Shown: positions 1 through 10,951 of the stretch, in pieces
How positions within the stretch are numbered: position 1 is the stretch's first letter
How the letters are laid out: each line of letters starts with the position of its first letter
Assembly (NCBI GenBank): GCA_905220665.1
Contig: CAJNAR010000007.1
Location: 62,001 to 126,000, forward strand
Length of the DNA stretch: 64,000 bases
Source: Albugo candida
Lineage: Eukaryota; Oomycota; Peronosporomycetes; Albuginales; Albuginaceae
Direction: 5' to 3'
Notes under the pieces: model-generated
What the model was told of the DNA's origin: nothing
Databases searched by the model: none
The model's input: only the letters and a program-made list of their open reading frames with translations
Made by a program: the position numbers and the translations under genes

Positions 1-46
1 TCTATTCCTGTCGGCAGTCAGTGAAGCAGTCGGTGGAGCAGATGAT

Positions 47-690
47 ATGCCCCTGGAAAGTGTCATCAAGTACGCAAAGCCTATTTTTAAACAAGCCTGG
101 TGGCCCGTGTCAGTACATGAGATAAGACACCAGACGGCAAGCCGAGGAACTCTATCACTTTGCCCAGCTTATGGATTCAGACACAGTGATGCATCAAGAG
201 AGCCGAAGAAATGGAATCGAGACCGAATCGGTACAATAAGGGAATCCAAGCCGAAGAAGCAAATGAGCTGTTATAATTGCGGAAAAATTGGACATATGAA
301 AAAGGATTGCCGGAAAAAGAGTTCCTCCAGCAGGGAAGACATGGTCTTAGAGATTGGATGCAAAAGTACTACGCTGAAACAACGAAGAAAGTATGGATAT
401 TAGACAGCGGAACCAGCAGGCATCTCGTAACGGATGTGAACATGTTACAACATCGCAAGGAATGCACCGTATCATGCATACTTCCAAATGGGAAGAAATG
501 AAGATGGGATGGACAGGGACGGCGACGATTGTCCCAACAGTCAACGGTTTACCGAGGAATGTTCTCTTGAACGACGTGCAACATTCGGAACACCTCCCTT
601 GATACAGTGTTTCGTATGGAAAGTTGGAGGCAAAAGGATGCGAATTGACGCACCAAGCAGATGGATCGAGAGTTAAAGAGTCAAAAATGT
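47..690 (+). mobile_element. Ty1/copia fragment (gag zinc knuckle + protease start), decayed
   Basis: A piece of a copia-type retrotransposon on the plus strand. A CCHC zinc knuckle (CYNCGKIGHMKKDC) lies near 262-303 and is followed near 397-430 by an aspartic-protease start reading LDSGTSRHLVTD, where intact copies usually have DSGAS.H. After about 500 the homologous reading jumps frame (a GTATIVPTVNGLPRNV stretch near 516-556, then another frame up to about 690), so frameshifts and stops break the gene. The reading faces away from the larger minus-strand element next door, so this is a second insertion or a rearranged copy. The 5' part lies at the window edge. No long terminal repeat was recognised. 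Confidence 0.8.
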
Positions 691-805
691 GCTTTAGGTT
701 CCTAGTCGCACTTGGTGCTTAGTCTACATGATTCGTTAGGACTTCGATTTTCTAAAAAATAAAAACTCACTTTTGGCAATTTTCCTGGAACGCGACCATC
801 TTCGC

Positions 806-2168
806 TCACCTACCAACACTCAAAGCCACTGTACGTTTATACTTTGCCCTGGAAGTAACTGGTCCACCATTGAGTCTTTTCAATATTTGATTCACAGACC
901 TACGGTCATTCAAGTTGTTTCCCCAATCTGCATCACTGCAGGCAGATAGTTGGTTCGGAGTCTTATTGAAGGTGTAGTGTATTCCAAATGTAATACTTTG
1001 ATTGCTACCTTCCAATGCTTCGATTCAGGGTTAGATAAAAACATCCAATTTGACTTACAGGGAATGCCACATCTGGCCGTATGCTTATTGCAACATACAG
1101 CAACCGCCAATAAGTTGACGATACGGTGTGCGATTCATTAGTTCTTTTTCTTCTTGCGTCGTCGAACTGTCTTTGTTTGAGAGTCTAGTGCTTGGATCAA
1201 ACGGATTTTCTACAGCTCGAGTATGATTATACTTGAATAGTTCTGCAGTCGCTTCTAGACATTTCTTCTGTGTGATCGATATCACTCGCTTCTCGGGTTC
1301 TTAATTTATCTCCATACCTAAGAGGTGTTATACTGAAACCAGGTCTTTGAAATCGTTGCAAAATTTTAATTTTAATTTTTTTTACGATATCGATTGATTT
1401 AGCTGCTACGATCATATCATTCACGTAAAGACACAAGTCAATACATCCACCACCATGCTTCTACTTGTATACGCATCTATCAGCACCACATGCTTCAAAC
1501 TCCAGTTTTTAGCAATGTACTGTAGATAATTGAGTTCCACGCATGTGCGGCTTGATTCAATCCATATAAAGCACGGTTCAGCTCCAAAACACATTCTTTG
1601 CCAATGTTAAGTCCCTTTGGGACTTCCAAGTAGACTTCTTGAATGGCTGCGTTCAAATACGCGTTGTCCACATCGATTTCTTTAATGATGCATCCAATTG
1701 CACAGCAAGTTGATAGGAGTATCCTAATCGAGTTAATGCTCACCATAGCAGCGTATGCCTTAAAACAATCGACTACGTAATGTTGCAAAAATCCCAACGC
1801 AATCCGTCTAGCTTTGTAGCGCAGTGTTGGTCCCGTCTCCTTCTTGACCCAGAACCACTTAGTTCCAGTGGTCTTAATCCATGGTTTGCGTGTCATATTG
1901 ACCACGTGTTGTTCCGCTTGTGCGCATCAAATTCGTTGTTGATGGCTTTAATCCACTGGTCTTTTTCATCTCCATTGGTCGCATCTTCATACGATCGTGG
2001 GAAATTTTGTGTAACCATTGCGACTTCTACCATCAACGACGTATCGCTATCCAATCGAGATCTCTTGGATGCAGGTTCGTTAACATCTCTATCACTTGAG
2101 TGAACATTGTTATCGTACACGACGATACTTTCTTCGATATGGTTGTCAACATTATCAGCTTCGATCAA
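806..2168 (-). pseudogene. copia reverse transcriptase / RNase H remnant
   Basis: Fragments 2168-1893 and 1905-1495 give the N-terminal RT region (EDATNGDEKDQWIKAINNEF, then KARRIALGFLQ, IKEIDVDNAYLNA and LYGLNQAAHAW). Fragment 1436-1227 has LYVNDMIVAA, so the catalytic YVDD motif is changed to YVND, which alone should inactivate polymerisation. Fragments 1285-1085, 1110-910 and 1015-806 continue to the RNase H start, readable as CSDADWGNNLNDRRS. At least five frame breaks separate these parts. Confidence 0.85.
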
Positions 2169-2511
2169 TATGGGTGGGTGTTCAATTTGTGCAATATCGT
2201 CTCTCCCACTGATTTTGTCGGTAAAAAGGTGCCGGTTCTTTTGAAATGCGCCTTCTTGCTGGCAAAACTTACTTTGAATTTTTCGTGGCTGTTGCGTGAG
2301 TTGTTCTTACTGATTGGTGCGAGATTGATGACAGCCAATTCAGAGGTTCACACTGGCATCTTTGGTCCAATTTCTCTGATGTGTTTATCCATCTCCACGT
2401 CATCATCTTCGTGCTCCTCTTCCATTTTCACATCCCCAGTTCCGCTGTTGTGCCATCCACACTTTCAGTCATCGTCTGCATCACATTCTTATGGGTATAC
2501 TGATGTATTAG

Positions 2512-3854
2512 TCACTGTAGAGTTTGACACGTTTTCCTCTTAGGTACTATCAACTTTGCGTCCATCGAGTGTAATCGTTCTGTTGGTCTTAATAGTGTGT
2601 GTTTCCAGGCCAAAACTTTATAGCCTTTTGTATGTATGTTGGGCATATTCCAGTAACATAAATGAAAATTCTTCACGTCAAACTCCGTGCGCTTAGTATC
2701 GTAAAGATGAGAGTATCGCACCGATCCAAGCACACGTAGGCAATGTAATTGCGGCTTTATCTTGAAACACTTTTCGAATGGAGTCATATTCATGAATGTG
2801 CTTGTCATGCTTCGATTGATCAGGTGAACCGCGGTATTGATCGATTCAGCCCACCAAGTCTGTGCAACACCCTTGTAGCTCATCATGCATTTTTCCTTTT
2901 TCGTGATTCTCCTCTTCATTCGTTCAGCAACTCCGTTTTGCTGCGGGCTGCATTGTACTTCTTTCTGGTGAATGATTTGATTCACCCAGCAAAATTCTTC
3001 GAATACTCTTGTTCTAGTCTTCTCCGCCATTGTCCGTGCGTGTGGATTTGACTTTCGTTCCACACTGTAGTTCCTTCTCTGCTTTGTACTCGATGAACTT
3101 GGTAGTCGCTCACTTTTGGTTATTAAGAAGCATACGTCCACAAATGGGGAGAAGTCGTCAATAAATGACAGCATAAAACGAGACCGACCAGGATTTTTGG
3201 TTTTCATGGGTCCCATGACATCTGAGTGAAATAATTGTAATGGATTCATGGTCTTCGTCATCGAATCCTTGGGAAATCTCGCCACTGTCATCTTTCCTTG
3301 GAGACGTCCACTGCACAAATTGCCATCTTTGTCCCAAACTCTTGGCAAACCTTCAGCCGGCTTCTGTGTTTCATCGTAGATTGTGTAGTTCTGGAGGTAC
3401 ATTCTGGCATGCCATAGCCCCCACTTATCCTTAGCCTTCTTGTGTTCAGCCATCATGGCACGCTTATGTCCCACGTTGAGTGTGTAAGCTTTACCCTCAC
3501 GCTTCGATGACACCAGCATATCATTGCCTCTGTAAATGTCGCCATTTATTTGCTCCTCACAGTATGTCGAGCCCATGCTGGGCCATCTTTGGAACTGGTA
3601 GTATCCGTCTATCCAGATTAGGTATGTGTAACACTCCTTCACGGTCAGCATTGAATCACTCTTGCAGCGAATATAACCTTTCCCTTCTCAATTGCTTCCA
3701 TTTTGGCTCCGTCTACAATACGGAATTGGATTGGATCCTCCAACTCATGATATTGGGTGAAATCTTCCTTTGGTGGGGTCAAATGTGACGAGGCTCCACT
3801 ATCCAACAACCACGCTTGTTTACCACCATCATGAACTTTAAAATGCAATTGCAT
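2512..3854 (-). pseudogene. copia protease and integrase remnant
   Basis: Fragment 3854-3645 carries the protease signature WLLDSGASSHLT. Fragment 3651-2512 carries the integrase: a pre-integrase zinc region (WHARMYLQN), the catalytic core start LQLFHSDVMGPM with the first acidic residue, FIDDFSPF, and the PQQNGVAERM motif close to the third catalytic position, followed by the copia-type GSVRYSH region. The second histidine-cysteine pairs of the zinc part are not all visible, and there are frame breaks at about 3650 and 2515, so the protein is not intact. Confidence 0.82.
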
Positions 3855-4641
3855 TCGCGTCCGTCACATTCTTTGTCTTGCACTCATATTGTTTGTGGCC
3901 TCCTTTGTCGTATCTATGACACGTTCCACGAAATTGCTTCTTCTTCTTTGTATCTTCATTTGTCGTTCTTTGTTGACGCATCGCCCGTCTTCTCCCTTGG
4001 CCATGGCATACGCGAAATGCACCCTCCGAGGTCTCTTTTTGTTGTTTCTCATCGTGCTCCTTCAGCAGCTTTTCTTTCACGTTCATCAGTGTTAGTCCAT
4101 TTGAGTACTCTAGTATTGTTACCAGTAGCTCGTATTCAGCAGGCAAGCTTCCGAGCAAAATTGTCAGCGTTTTTTCTTCGTCCATCACGTCTTCGAATGC
4201 TTCCATGCTTCAGGTGAGCTCGTCGAACGATCTATGTGGCTGACCATATTGCCTCCCTCTTCCATGCGAAACTCATGTAGTCTTCGAGTTAGAGCTATTC
4301 TGTTCTGGAGGTTGCGCTTGTTGTAGTATTTCACAAGAACTTCCTGGCTGTTGTCGCATGGCGAATCTTTTACTGATGCTCGACTTCGACTCGTTGTGCG
4401 ATAATCGCAAAGGCTTTTAAATCCTTGACTCCCAGTCAGCACCTAAATCGTCCTCGGACTTCATTTCCATGATATGATTCAGCAGTCCTTTGCGCGCGAG
4501 GTCATCTTCATGTTGAATACCCAATGGAAGCAGTTGCCGTTCCCGAATAAGGCGTCCGGCTGTTTCATCTTCTTTCTGGTGCCACCAAACATCGTTGGGC
4601 TCATAGTTTGTTATTTTGTTGAAGGGAAAGTATATTATCAA
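3838..4641 (-). pseudogene. copia gag remnant (UBN2-like, zinc knuckle)
   Basis: Three minus-strand fragments (4641-4417, 4442-4185, 4206-3838) overlap end to end. The last has the gag-type sequence LLGSLPAEYELLVTILE, where copia gag proteins place the LP..Y..L motif, then a CCHC knuckle written CHRYDKGGHKQYEC: the glycine and histidine positions are kept but the second cysteine is replaced by Tyr (C-H-R-Y). Frame breaks near 4430 and 4195 show decay. This is the capsid/nucleocapsid part of the element. Confidence 0.75.
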
Positions 4642-5549
4642 GATTTTCAGTCACCTACGAGCCACTAATCGCAACACCACTTATGTACCATACATCACAG
4701 TCGTCGCTTTCAAATATCGTAGATTCTTCTCATACAATACTTCAACTATAATGTACGCTATGATATTGTTCTCTTCAGCGCTTGAAGTTCTTGATCAGTG
4801 GCACTTTTCCAATCATTTGAATTTGCGGATCTCGTGATGTCGAAAGGACCCGACGCTTGGAATGGATAAAGCGTCTCTTGGTAAGCGGACCATAAGCTTC
4901 ACATAATGCAGGTATCATTTACCAGGCCCTGCTCGAGCAGCATGTACAATTAACAGGTTAGACGACAAGATAGAAAAGTTGGCAGATTGATCGAGCGACA
5001 TCCATAGCAGTTTTGGAGAAAGAGTACCCTCCACGTCGCCGCCGCATCAGCGTGAACTCTGTATGATGATTTTGAGGAAATAGATCAAGCAGCGTAAGCC
5101 AGCTCGCCCATAGACCGCAGATCATCGCCTGGGGTACAAAAAAAGACACCCACTTTTCATTTCCAAACTCCGCTCATTGGCTCGAACTTCCTTCTCAATG
5201 TTTGATTATGTATCTAGAATTGCTCCGAAAGGCTCAAGTGCTAGAGTGGATAAAAGCATTTCAATAAATCAAACAATCAGCGATGTAATCGGTGTATTTA
5301 GGTAAACCTGTGGGGACTGGAGCAAAGTGTATACAGCAGTTTCTGCACTCTGTACACAATCATAATTTCTTGGTCATTTGGTTGCCACCGAGCTCTTTCG
5401 TGTGACTCAACTGGTTCCCCATTCTTGCGAGCTTCAAAACGCACAAAAACAGAGTGCGAATTATATATTAAACCAATCATACTGCTGCTAAATTGGAAGA
5501 AACCAATCGGATTTCGAAACAGCACAAATACAGCCAATCAGCTGTATCT
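4642..5549. other. 900-bp stretch without a convincing gene
   Basis: Only short open frames without homology or splice support are seen. It should hold the 5' flank and possibly the worn 5' LTR of the minus-strand copia element, and the 3' flank of the oxidoreductase gene that ends at 5550. I could not match it to the sequence left of 806, so no LTR pair is claimed. Confidence 0.5.
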
Positions 5550-6827
5550 TTAGAATCGCAAATGTTCACGCAACTGAATAGAAATGAGATTTTTCTCCGC
5601 AAGCCGATCGCTCAAATGCGAGCCAAAAGCACTCGCTGGAGTATAAAATCCTCCTTTCGTGGCAGCTGGAGAGTAAGGATTCCATTTCTCTTGTGCCAAA
5701 AGCATCGCACACTCGGCAATGACGCGACTGGTGAATCCGTAGCCTGGATCGCCTTCACCATGGATACTTGCGCTTACGGCAAGCTGACCATCTTCCTTAT
5801 AGCCCAATGCAGAGGCTACAAAAAATCCATTTTGAATGGTGGTATCGGATGCTTCTTGGCTGGGTGCCGGTGCGAATCGCTTCAGAATGGCCCGCGTCCA
5901 CCGGAAATAAAGCATGATTCCTAGCAAGTACAACGCAATGGTCAATGCGAGCTCAAAAAGGAATCCATCCAGTGCAAATCGTTCATCAAATACAAATCGG
6001 TCACCATAACGATTGTTCAGCAAATAGTTGCTCAGATGAACGACAGCGGAATCAAGCGTCCCTCCAACACTCAGTGCTGTCCAGCTCTCGATATCCTTAT
6101 CATATGACATTAGCAAACGCGATTGGTTCCTCTTGACGAGTCCATTGGCCTCTTTGGCTTGCATCACATCATTACCAGCCAGCATGAATGGATTCCGCAT
6201 TCTTTTAAGCTCTTCCGATGTGCTTGTGTCCATGAGCGCAAACATACTCGCACAGGTTCCACCACTCAGCATTCCACGAAGACCCGTTATGTTATAAGAT
6301 ACTTTGGATGTTTTGGAATGAAACTTTTTCTCAATCGCATTTGCAATCATAAACGTTGCAATATCCGCCGGAATGGATTCGTACCCGCAAAACGGTACAA
6401 TACGGGCTCCTGTTTTAGCAGCCACGGTAGAAAATCGTTCCATCATTTTCTTTACCCAAACCAATTCTCCTGTCAAGTCGCAGTAGTGTACCCCGTTTTC
6501 GGCACACAATTGAAGGAGAAGCGTTCCATACAAAGTGTAAGGTCCCACCACAGTGAGCACTACTTTGGTCGATTTCACCATTTTGAGCAAAGAATCCTTA
6601 TCATGAGAGTCTGCGACTATGATATTTACTTGATCAAAAGCTTTCGACTCCACATTCGATAATTTCTTCTGTAGATTTTGTAAAAGAGACCGCAGCTTCT
6701 CCTCACTGCGTCCTGCCAGCGCCCATTTCATTGAGGAAGCATTATCTGATAGTAGGTAACGGGTTACTAGCGCGCCTGTAAGCCCGCTCGCACCAAATAC
6801 AACAAAGTCGAATGGTTTCGAAGTCAT
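5550..6827 (-). CDS. Saccharopine-dehydrogenase-like oxidoreductase (SCCPDH family)
   Basis: Single-exon gene of 425 residues, close to the roughly 430 of animal SCCPDH. The N-terminus is a Rossmann fold start, DFVVFGASGLTGALVTRYL (residues about 6-24), with the G.SG.TG dinucleotide motif of this family. GPYTLYGTLLLQLCAENGVHYCDLTGE is the next family-typical block (quoted here in two overlapping halves: GPYTLYGTLLLQL and HYCDLTGE). A hydrophobic segment (FELALTIALYLLGIMLYF) near residue 300 suggests membrane or lipid-droplet association, as in SCCPDH. Despite the name, family members are not shown to be lysine-pathway enzymes; the substrate is unknown. The ATG at 6827 begins right at the Rossmann strand, which supports the start. 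Confidence 0.85.
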   Translation of the reverse strand: MTSKPFDFVVFGASGLTGALVTRYLLSDNASSMKWALAGRSEEKLRSLLQNLQKKLSNVESKAFDQVNIIVADSHDKDSLLKMVKSTKVVLTVVGPYTLYGTLLLQLCAENGVHYCDLTGELVWVKKMMERFSTVAAKTGARIVPFCGYESIPADIATFMIANAIEKKFHSKTSKVSYNITGLRGMLSGGTCASMFALMDTSTSEELKRMRNPFMLAGNDVMQAKEANGLVKRNQSRLLMSYDKDIESWTALSVGGTLDSAVVHLSNYLLNNRYGDRFVFDERFALDGFLFELALTIALYLLGIMLYFRWTRAILKRFAPAPSQEASDTTIQNGFFVASALGYKEDGQLAVSASIHGEGDPGYGFTSRVIAECAMLLAQEKWNPYSPAATKGGFYTPASAFGSHLSDRLAEKNLISIQLREHLRF

Positions 6828-6935
6828 ATTGCGCGATCTTTCCAGAATGAAACGTAGTGCAAAAGTTTGCCGAACTTATTGGAGCATAAAATTATTATGT
6901 TCGTTCTACCTAGATTATATACAACTAGGCTTTGC

Positions 6936-7874
6936 CTAAACTCGCTCATTTACCCGGATCGGATGGTGCATTTCTACACAAAGCTGGTACACTCCAGCGC
7001 CAAAGGCGCCACCGATTATTGGGCCAAAAATGGGCACCAAAAAGTAATAATTTTGCAATGTGAATGTCTTGAATCCCCATCCACCAATTGCGGACAGGAA
7101 CCTTGGACCCAAATCTCGCGCTGGATTAATCGCATACCCGGTATTCATTCCAAAAGACATTCCAATAGCGAGAACAAGCAGCGCAGTGGCGGCTGGAGCG
7201 GTGTATGGACTTGCGGGTTTGTTATGTTGATCCCCGATTGCAAAAATTCCACCCAAGAGAAGTGCTGTTCCAAAGGCCTCGCATAAAAATGCGCTTGCAT
7301 TCGAGACTGCGGCGTTCGGGTAGGTCGCAAACACTCCTTGTGTAGTCTCTCGTTCAGGGTCGACGGAATTGAAAACAGGATAATAGATTGCAAGAACCAT
7401 CGCAGCTCCACAAAACGCACCTAATAGCTGTGCTAGAATGTAGTAAGGAACTTTTCGCCATGAAAAACGTCGAAATAGAGCCAATGTCGTGGTTACTGCT
7501 GGATTAAGATGTGCGCCACTGACACCGCCGGAGCAATGAATCCCAAAAAGAACGCCCAGACCCCAACCCATATTGATACTCAAGTACGTACCGCTATTTT
7601 GCTGTGATAAAACTACTTGCGCAACGACACCGTCACCAAAACAGAGAAGAACAAATGTTCCCAGGAACTCTGCCAAACATTCTCGTAACAGCTGGTTCTT
7701 AGTTGCGTACTCACTTAGTATTCCCATCATCGCAGCTTCCGGTTCGTAATCAAGATTTGAGTATCCCCTGTCTTTAGCTCCACCCATCGTTACTCTTTCC
7801 ACGGAAGCGGGTTGCCGCATGTCATCACCATCAGCATCGGCATCCATGATCACAGAGAAATCGTGATGCGCCAT
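6936..7874 (-). CDS. Aquaglyceroporin (MIP family channel)
   Basis: Single exon, 312 residues. Both half-helix signatures of the family are present: SGAHLNPAVTT with NPA at residues 124-126 and AINPARDLGPR with NPA at 249-251. The aspartate right after the second NPA-Arg (NPARD, residue 253) is the glycerol-facilitator hallmark, so the pore should pass glycerol or other small polyols as well as water. About 62 polar N-terminal residues come before the first membrane helix, with acidic and serine-containing stretches that could be cytosolic regulation sites. Six hydrophobic helices can be followed. For an organism feeding from plant cells, polyol uptake is a plausible role, but this is inference. 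Confidence 0.92.
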   Translation of the reverse strand: MAHHDFSVIMDADADGDDMRQPASVERVTMGGAKDRGYSNLDYEPEAAMMGILSEYATKNQLLRECLAEFLGTFVLLCFGDGVVAQVVLSQQNSGTYLSINMGWGLGVLFGIHCSGGVSGAHLNPAVTTTLALFRRFSWRKVPYYILAQLLGAFCGAAMVLAIYYPVFNSVDPERETTQGVFATYPNAAVSNASAFLCEAFGTALLLGGIFAIGDQHNKPASPYTAPAATALLVLAIGMSFGMNTGYAINPARDLGPRFLSAIGGWGFKTFTLQNYYFLVPIFGPIIGGAFGAGVYQLCVEMHHPIRVNERV

Positions 7875-8642
7875 TTGAATGAAAATACAGAGTCAAAGAG
7901 TTTAGATCTAGAGACTCGAAAGTGTGGGAACCGAGTCAAAATTCAAAAGACTGAGACTTGATTGAGGTTGTCGTGAAAGTATCTGATCGGCGCGACCCAG
8001 AAAGGGAATTGATAAATGAGCAATAATGTGAGAGATTTGGTTGTATAAAACATGAAAGTCGTGCAAAATAGGTATCCACGTTTTTGCCGGATGGTATGCT
8101 GAAAGAACCAAAAAGTCAACAGGTTGCTGACAGACGAAAAGACGGTAAAGTGTGCCATGGCGTAGAGAAGCAACCTTAGGTCACTGGTACACTAGCTGAA
8201 TCATCTTCGCTCTACTTTATCCTTAATTCAATGACTAATCGAATTACACGATGTGCATCTTGCCGAACACCACCGAAACGTCACCTGTCTCTTTCCCTTT
8301 CCATCAGAAAGACACATTCTGACTGCCGACCCATTACCCAAAGGGCACACACACCAACTTATGTGTACTTTCCCAAGAAGAAGTCCTATTTCGATCCGAT
8401 ACCCTAAACCTGAAACCGAAATGTTGACACCCAATGATGTCCCTTACGAAACATCTTGTTCAAGTTACAAACAAAAGCTGTAATGCTTTACATTCTCGGG
8501 CATCAGCTAATTCAGTGTTTAAGGCTGTGAATCCTTTACATAGCTTTCGGAATTCGTGGGGTTTTCACGCGTTAGTGCCCAAACAGTCATAGAGATCAAA
8601 CGTGTGAAATGGAGTGTATTGCCTGCCAAATTTAATGTAATT
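7875..8642. other. Intergenic, upstream of the aquaglyceroporin gene
   Basis: About 770 bases with only short open frames, several using non-ATG starts. It contains the promoter of the minus-strand aquaglyceroporin gene and the 3' flank of the CH-domain gene. No RNA gene, repeat or splice-supported exon was seen. Confidence 0.5.
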
Positions 8643-10208
8643 TTAAGTGTCAAGTTGCGCTTGCAATGCATCACGAGCGGCAAAAGCAATTCTAGCAGCA
8701 TGTCGAGCTGCTTCTTCATTATCCTTGCTAATCTGCGCATCCTTAAATGCGGATTCCAACAGTCTTGAAAGCTTTTGTATTTCCGCAGCCTGATGTGTTG
8801 TGCATGCTCTCAATCGTTCTACTTCCTTTTTTTCTTCATCTAGCTGTGCCTGGAATGTCACTTTCTCCTTCAAATGAAGTTTCCGAGCAGTGATGAGTTT
8901 CTGTGTCAGCTCTTCGATAATCCTCCGGCTCTCTCGTAACTTTTCCGTTCTCTCATGAATGTTTGCCTTCTCTTCATCCTGAATAGCCTTCTCTTCGTGA
9001 TCTGAGAAGAGGTTCGGATCGCGCGAAGAAGTGACTATTGTCGATGGAGAATAAGGTAACGGCATCATCGCTGGAGAGGTGCAATATTGTCCTGAATCGT
9101 AATATGAACGTGACTCGTCTTCCAGTGCATCTTCGTCGTAATCGGTGTTTATAAAGCCGAGAGATAGATTTACGCTTTTTCGAATCGATAATGGTTTCTC
9201 TGCGTCGATTTGATTGGATACATCCATTTCGTCCGAATCAGGAGGCAATATGTTATTTCCCTCATCTTCTTCGGTGTCAATCTCTGTATCAGTTTCATTA
9301 TTGAGTAGATTGCCACGCATACAATGTTCAGGTGGAATTTTTGCACGCATCGGTACATCTTTGAGAAATGCAGACAATTTTGTCGAGTGAAGATCATTCT
9401 TTTTCGAGACGCTATCTTCTTCTTTGTTTTTGATGCGCTCTGCTCCTCTATACGCGTTCTTGATTCGCTCGTGTTTTTCAGCGATGTGCTCTGCTTTCTC
9501 GACCGGTTTGGTGTTTGGCCCTACCTTTTCAGCCGGTCTCTTCATGCGCTCGCGATGGTTGGATCTAGCCACTTTGTCGGTGAACCGATTCAAGAATTCG
9601 TCGAGTTTGTGAGAGCGTTTAGATTCTTGTGGTTTACAAGGTGCCTCAATCGATTTGCGGTTTACTCGCCGTGGGAAACTAGGAACGGTTTGTTGTTTTG
9701 TATCTGAAGTGAAGCGCTCGCGTAGTGCATTTAAACACATACATACGCTTGTTTCGTTTTTATCGTGAACGAGTTCCAAACTCGTGAATGTATACCGTTC
9801 TTCTAGTTCGACAACCTCTCGACACCAACGTAAAAATAATTGTACACGTTCCATACTGTGAAATGGTGTGACTTGATGTAAGCTGCGATTCACATTTGCT
9901 TTGAATATACTTCTGACAACTCGGTCTTTTTTCTGCAATGAATTTTGTGTGTTTTGTAAAACGTATGCAAGAGTGTATAGTAAACGTCCATCAAGGAGTA
10001 GCTCGCAGAACAAAGTAGATTGCTCTTTCACGTCTTGTATACTTTGCTCAAGTTTATTCCACTGCGTCGAAGTAATGACTCCACTCGGAAGTGCGGTATT
10101 CGCTTGACGCACGCAGTCATAAAACCATGTTCGTAATATTACCTTGAGATCTGGAGAAAAAAGCTTAGACTCGCTCGATCGGCGTGTTAGTTTGATTCCT
10201 AAGAACAT
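8643..10208 (-). CDS. Calponin-homology (CH) domain protein with coiled-coil tail
   Basis: Single exon, 521 residues. Residues about 15-165 look like a single CH domain: LFCELLLDGRLLYTLAYVL resembles the helix holding the L..G..L..L motif, and RVQLFLRWCREVVELEER followed by LVHDKNETSVCMCLNALRE matches the pattern 'F...CR..G....F...DL.E.KN...V..CL.AL' of transgelin/calponin-type CH domains. The middle (about 170-400) is charged and low complexity with acidic runs, and residues about 425-520 form a coiled coil (RTEKLRESRRIIEELTQKL and onward, leucines at heptad spacing). An actin- or microtubule-linked role is likely but no closer family is recognised. Confidence 0.72.
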   Translation of the reverse strand: MFLGIKLTRRSSESKLFSPDLKVILRTWFYDCVRQANTALPSGVITSTQWNKLEQSIQDVKEQSTLFCELLLDGRLLYTLAYVLQNTQNSLQKKDRVVRSIFKANVNRSLHQVTPFHSMERVQLFLRWCREVVELEERYTFTSLELVHDKNETSVCMCLNALRERFTSDTKQQTVPSFPRRVNRKSIEAPCKPQESKRSHKLDEFLNRFTDKVARSNHRERMKRPAEKVGPNTKPVEKAEHIAEKHERIKNAYRGAERIKNKEEDSVSKKNDLHSTKLSAFLKDVPMRAKIPPEHCMRGNLLNNETDTEIDTEEDEGNNILPPDSDEMDVSNQIDAEKPLSIRKSVNLSLGFINTDYDEDALEDESRSYYDSGQYCTSPAMMPLPYSPSTIVTSSRDPNLFSDHEEKAIQDEEKANIHERTEKLRESRRIIEELTQKLITARKLHLKEKVTFQAQLDEEKKEVERLRACTTHQAAEIQKLSRLLESAFKDAQISKDNEEAARHAARIAFAARDALQAQLDT

Positions 10209-10531
10209 GGTCTAATTCTGTTTGTCCGCGGCAAGAAGACCACCACAAAACAGACTGATCGTTTCGCGGATTGCTATATCGTAAGTTATTTCATGGTATC
10301 GTTCCGAATTCTTGCGGGAATCTATATAAAAATCAAGCAGAACGAGGGTAGGGATACGAATTCCCCCTGTCCAGTCAGATTGTAATGTTGTGCCGAACCG
10401 GCAGTTGACAGCTCCATGCCATTGGATCAATAAAACTGTGTTAATGATTCAAACAAACTGTGCTAATGGTGTGTGGATGTTGCACGAGTGTTCAGATTGT
10501 CGTGAGTGTTGTTCAAATGTAAGGTGACCCG
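10209..10531. other. Intergenic region between divergent genes
   Basis: A 320-base stretch upstream of both the minus-strand CH-domain gene and the plus-strand PIP-box frame. A minus-strand open frame of 72 codons (10430-10212) begins with a TTG, not ATG, and could be a 5' exon or 5' UTR of the CH gene; I see nothing in it that settles this. Confidence 0.4.
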
Positions 10532-10914
10532 ATGACGCAGTCGACGCTACTCGCCTTCTTCAAGACGAAAAACCCTCTCCGAAACGATACAAGGCTCTTA
10601 CTTCAATATCAAGTTCAACTTGGATTCGTCCGCTTTCGGACATTTGTTCTCATTTTGTAATACTACGGCTAAGACTGCAAATGGAGACAATGGATATTGT
10701 GGATTACGAAAATGTCAAGAGCAAACGCTTTCTTCGCTTGGATAACACCAGTGACTTAATGGTTTCAATGTATGAAAAGTTTCGCATGTCTGGCGAGAAA
10801 CCAGCCCGTTGTATACTTATAAACTATACAGCGGCAGAAGAGGACGACTTGTGTTCCGACACAACAGAGTATTTGTATACGGAATCACTGAAAAAGTATA
10901 TAAATCATTCATAA
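10532..10914 (+). CDS. Small protein beginning with a PCNA-interacting (PIP) box; splice model uncertain
   Basis: ATG at 10532 opens a frame reading MTQSTLLAFFKTKNPLRN. The segment QSTLLAFF fits the PIP-box consensus Q-x-x-[ILM]-x-x-[FY]-[FY] exactly, is followed by basic residues, and sits at the extreme N-terminus as in many PCNA clients. The frame stops at 10658. A second open frame, 10681-10914, encodes an acidic tail (VDYENVKSKRFLRLDNTSD ... TEYLYTESLKKYINHS). A 74-nt intron 10613-10686 or a 59-nt intron 10628-10686 would join the two in phase, giving a protein of roughly 100 residues, but neither donor is canonical GTA/GTG, so the join is only a proposal. No family was recognised. It converges on the FYVE gene. 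Confidence 0.4.
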
Positions 10915-10951
10915 AATATGTATCATTCCAAACGTATATTTCCAACGCAGT

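Larger units (their letters stand above)
806..4641 (-). mobile_element. Ty1/copia retrotransposon, minus strand, degenerate, no LTRs seen
   Basis: Read on the minus strand from 4641 to 806, the segment holds the copia order gag, protease, integrase, reverse transcriptase, RNase H. That order (integrase before reverse transcriptase) separates Ty1/copia from Ty3/gypsy. Each part sits in its own frame fragment, so the polyprotein is broken many times and the copy cannot be autonomous. Long terminal repeats and a tRNA primer site were looked for on both sides by eye and not found, so true ends may lie a few hundred bases further out, in 500-805 and 4642-5300. Confidence 0.88.

Noticed and set aside
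500..5300. LTR pair or tRNA primer site for the copia element
   Set aside because: Flanks 500-805 and 4642-5300 were compared by eye and no matching ends, TG...CA borders or primer-binding sequence were found.
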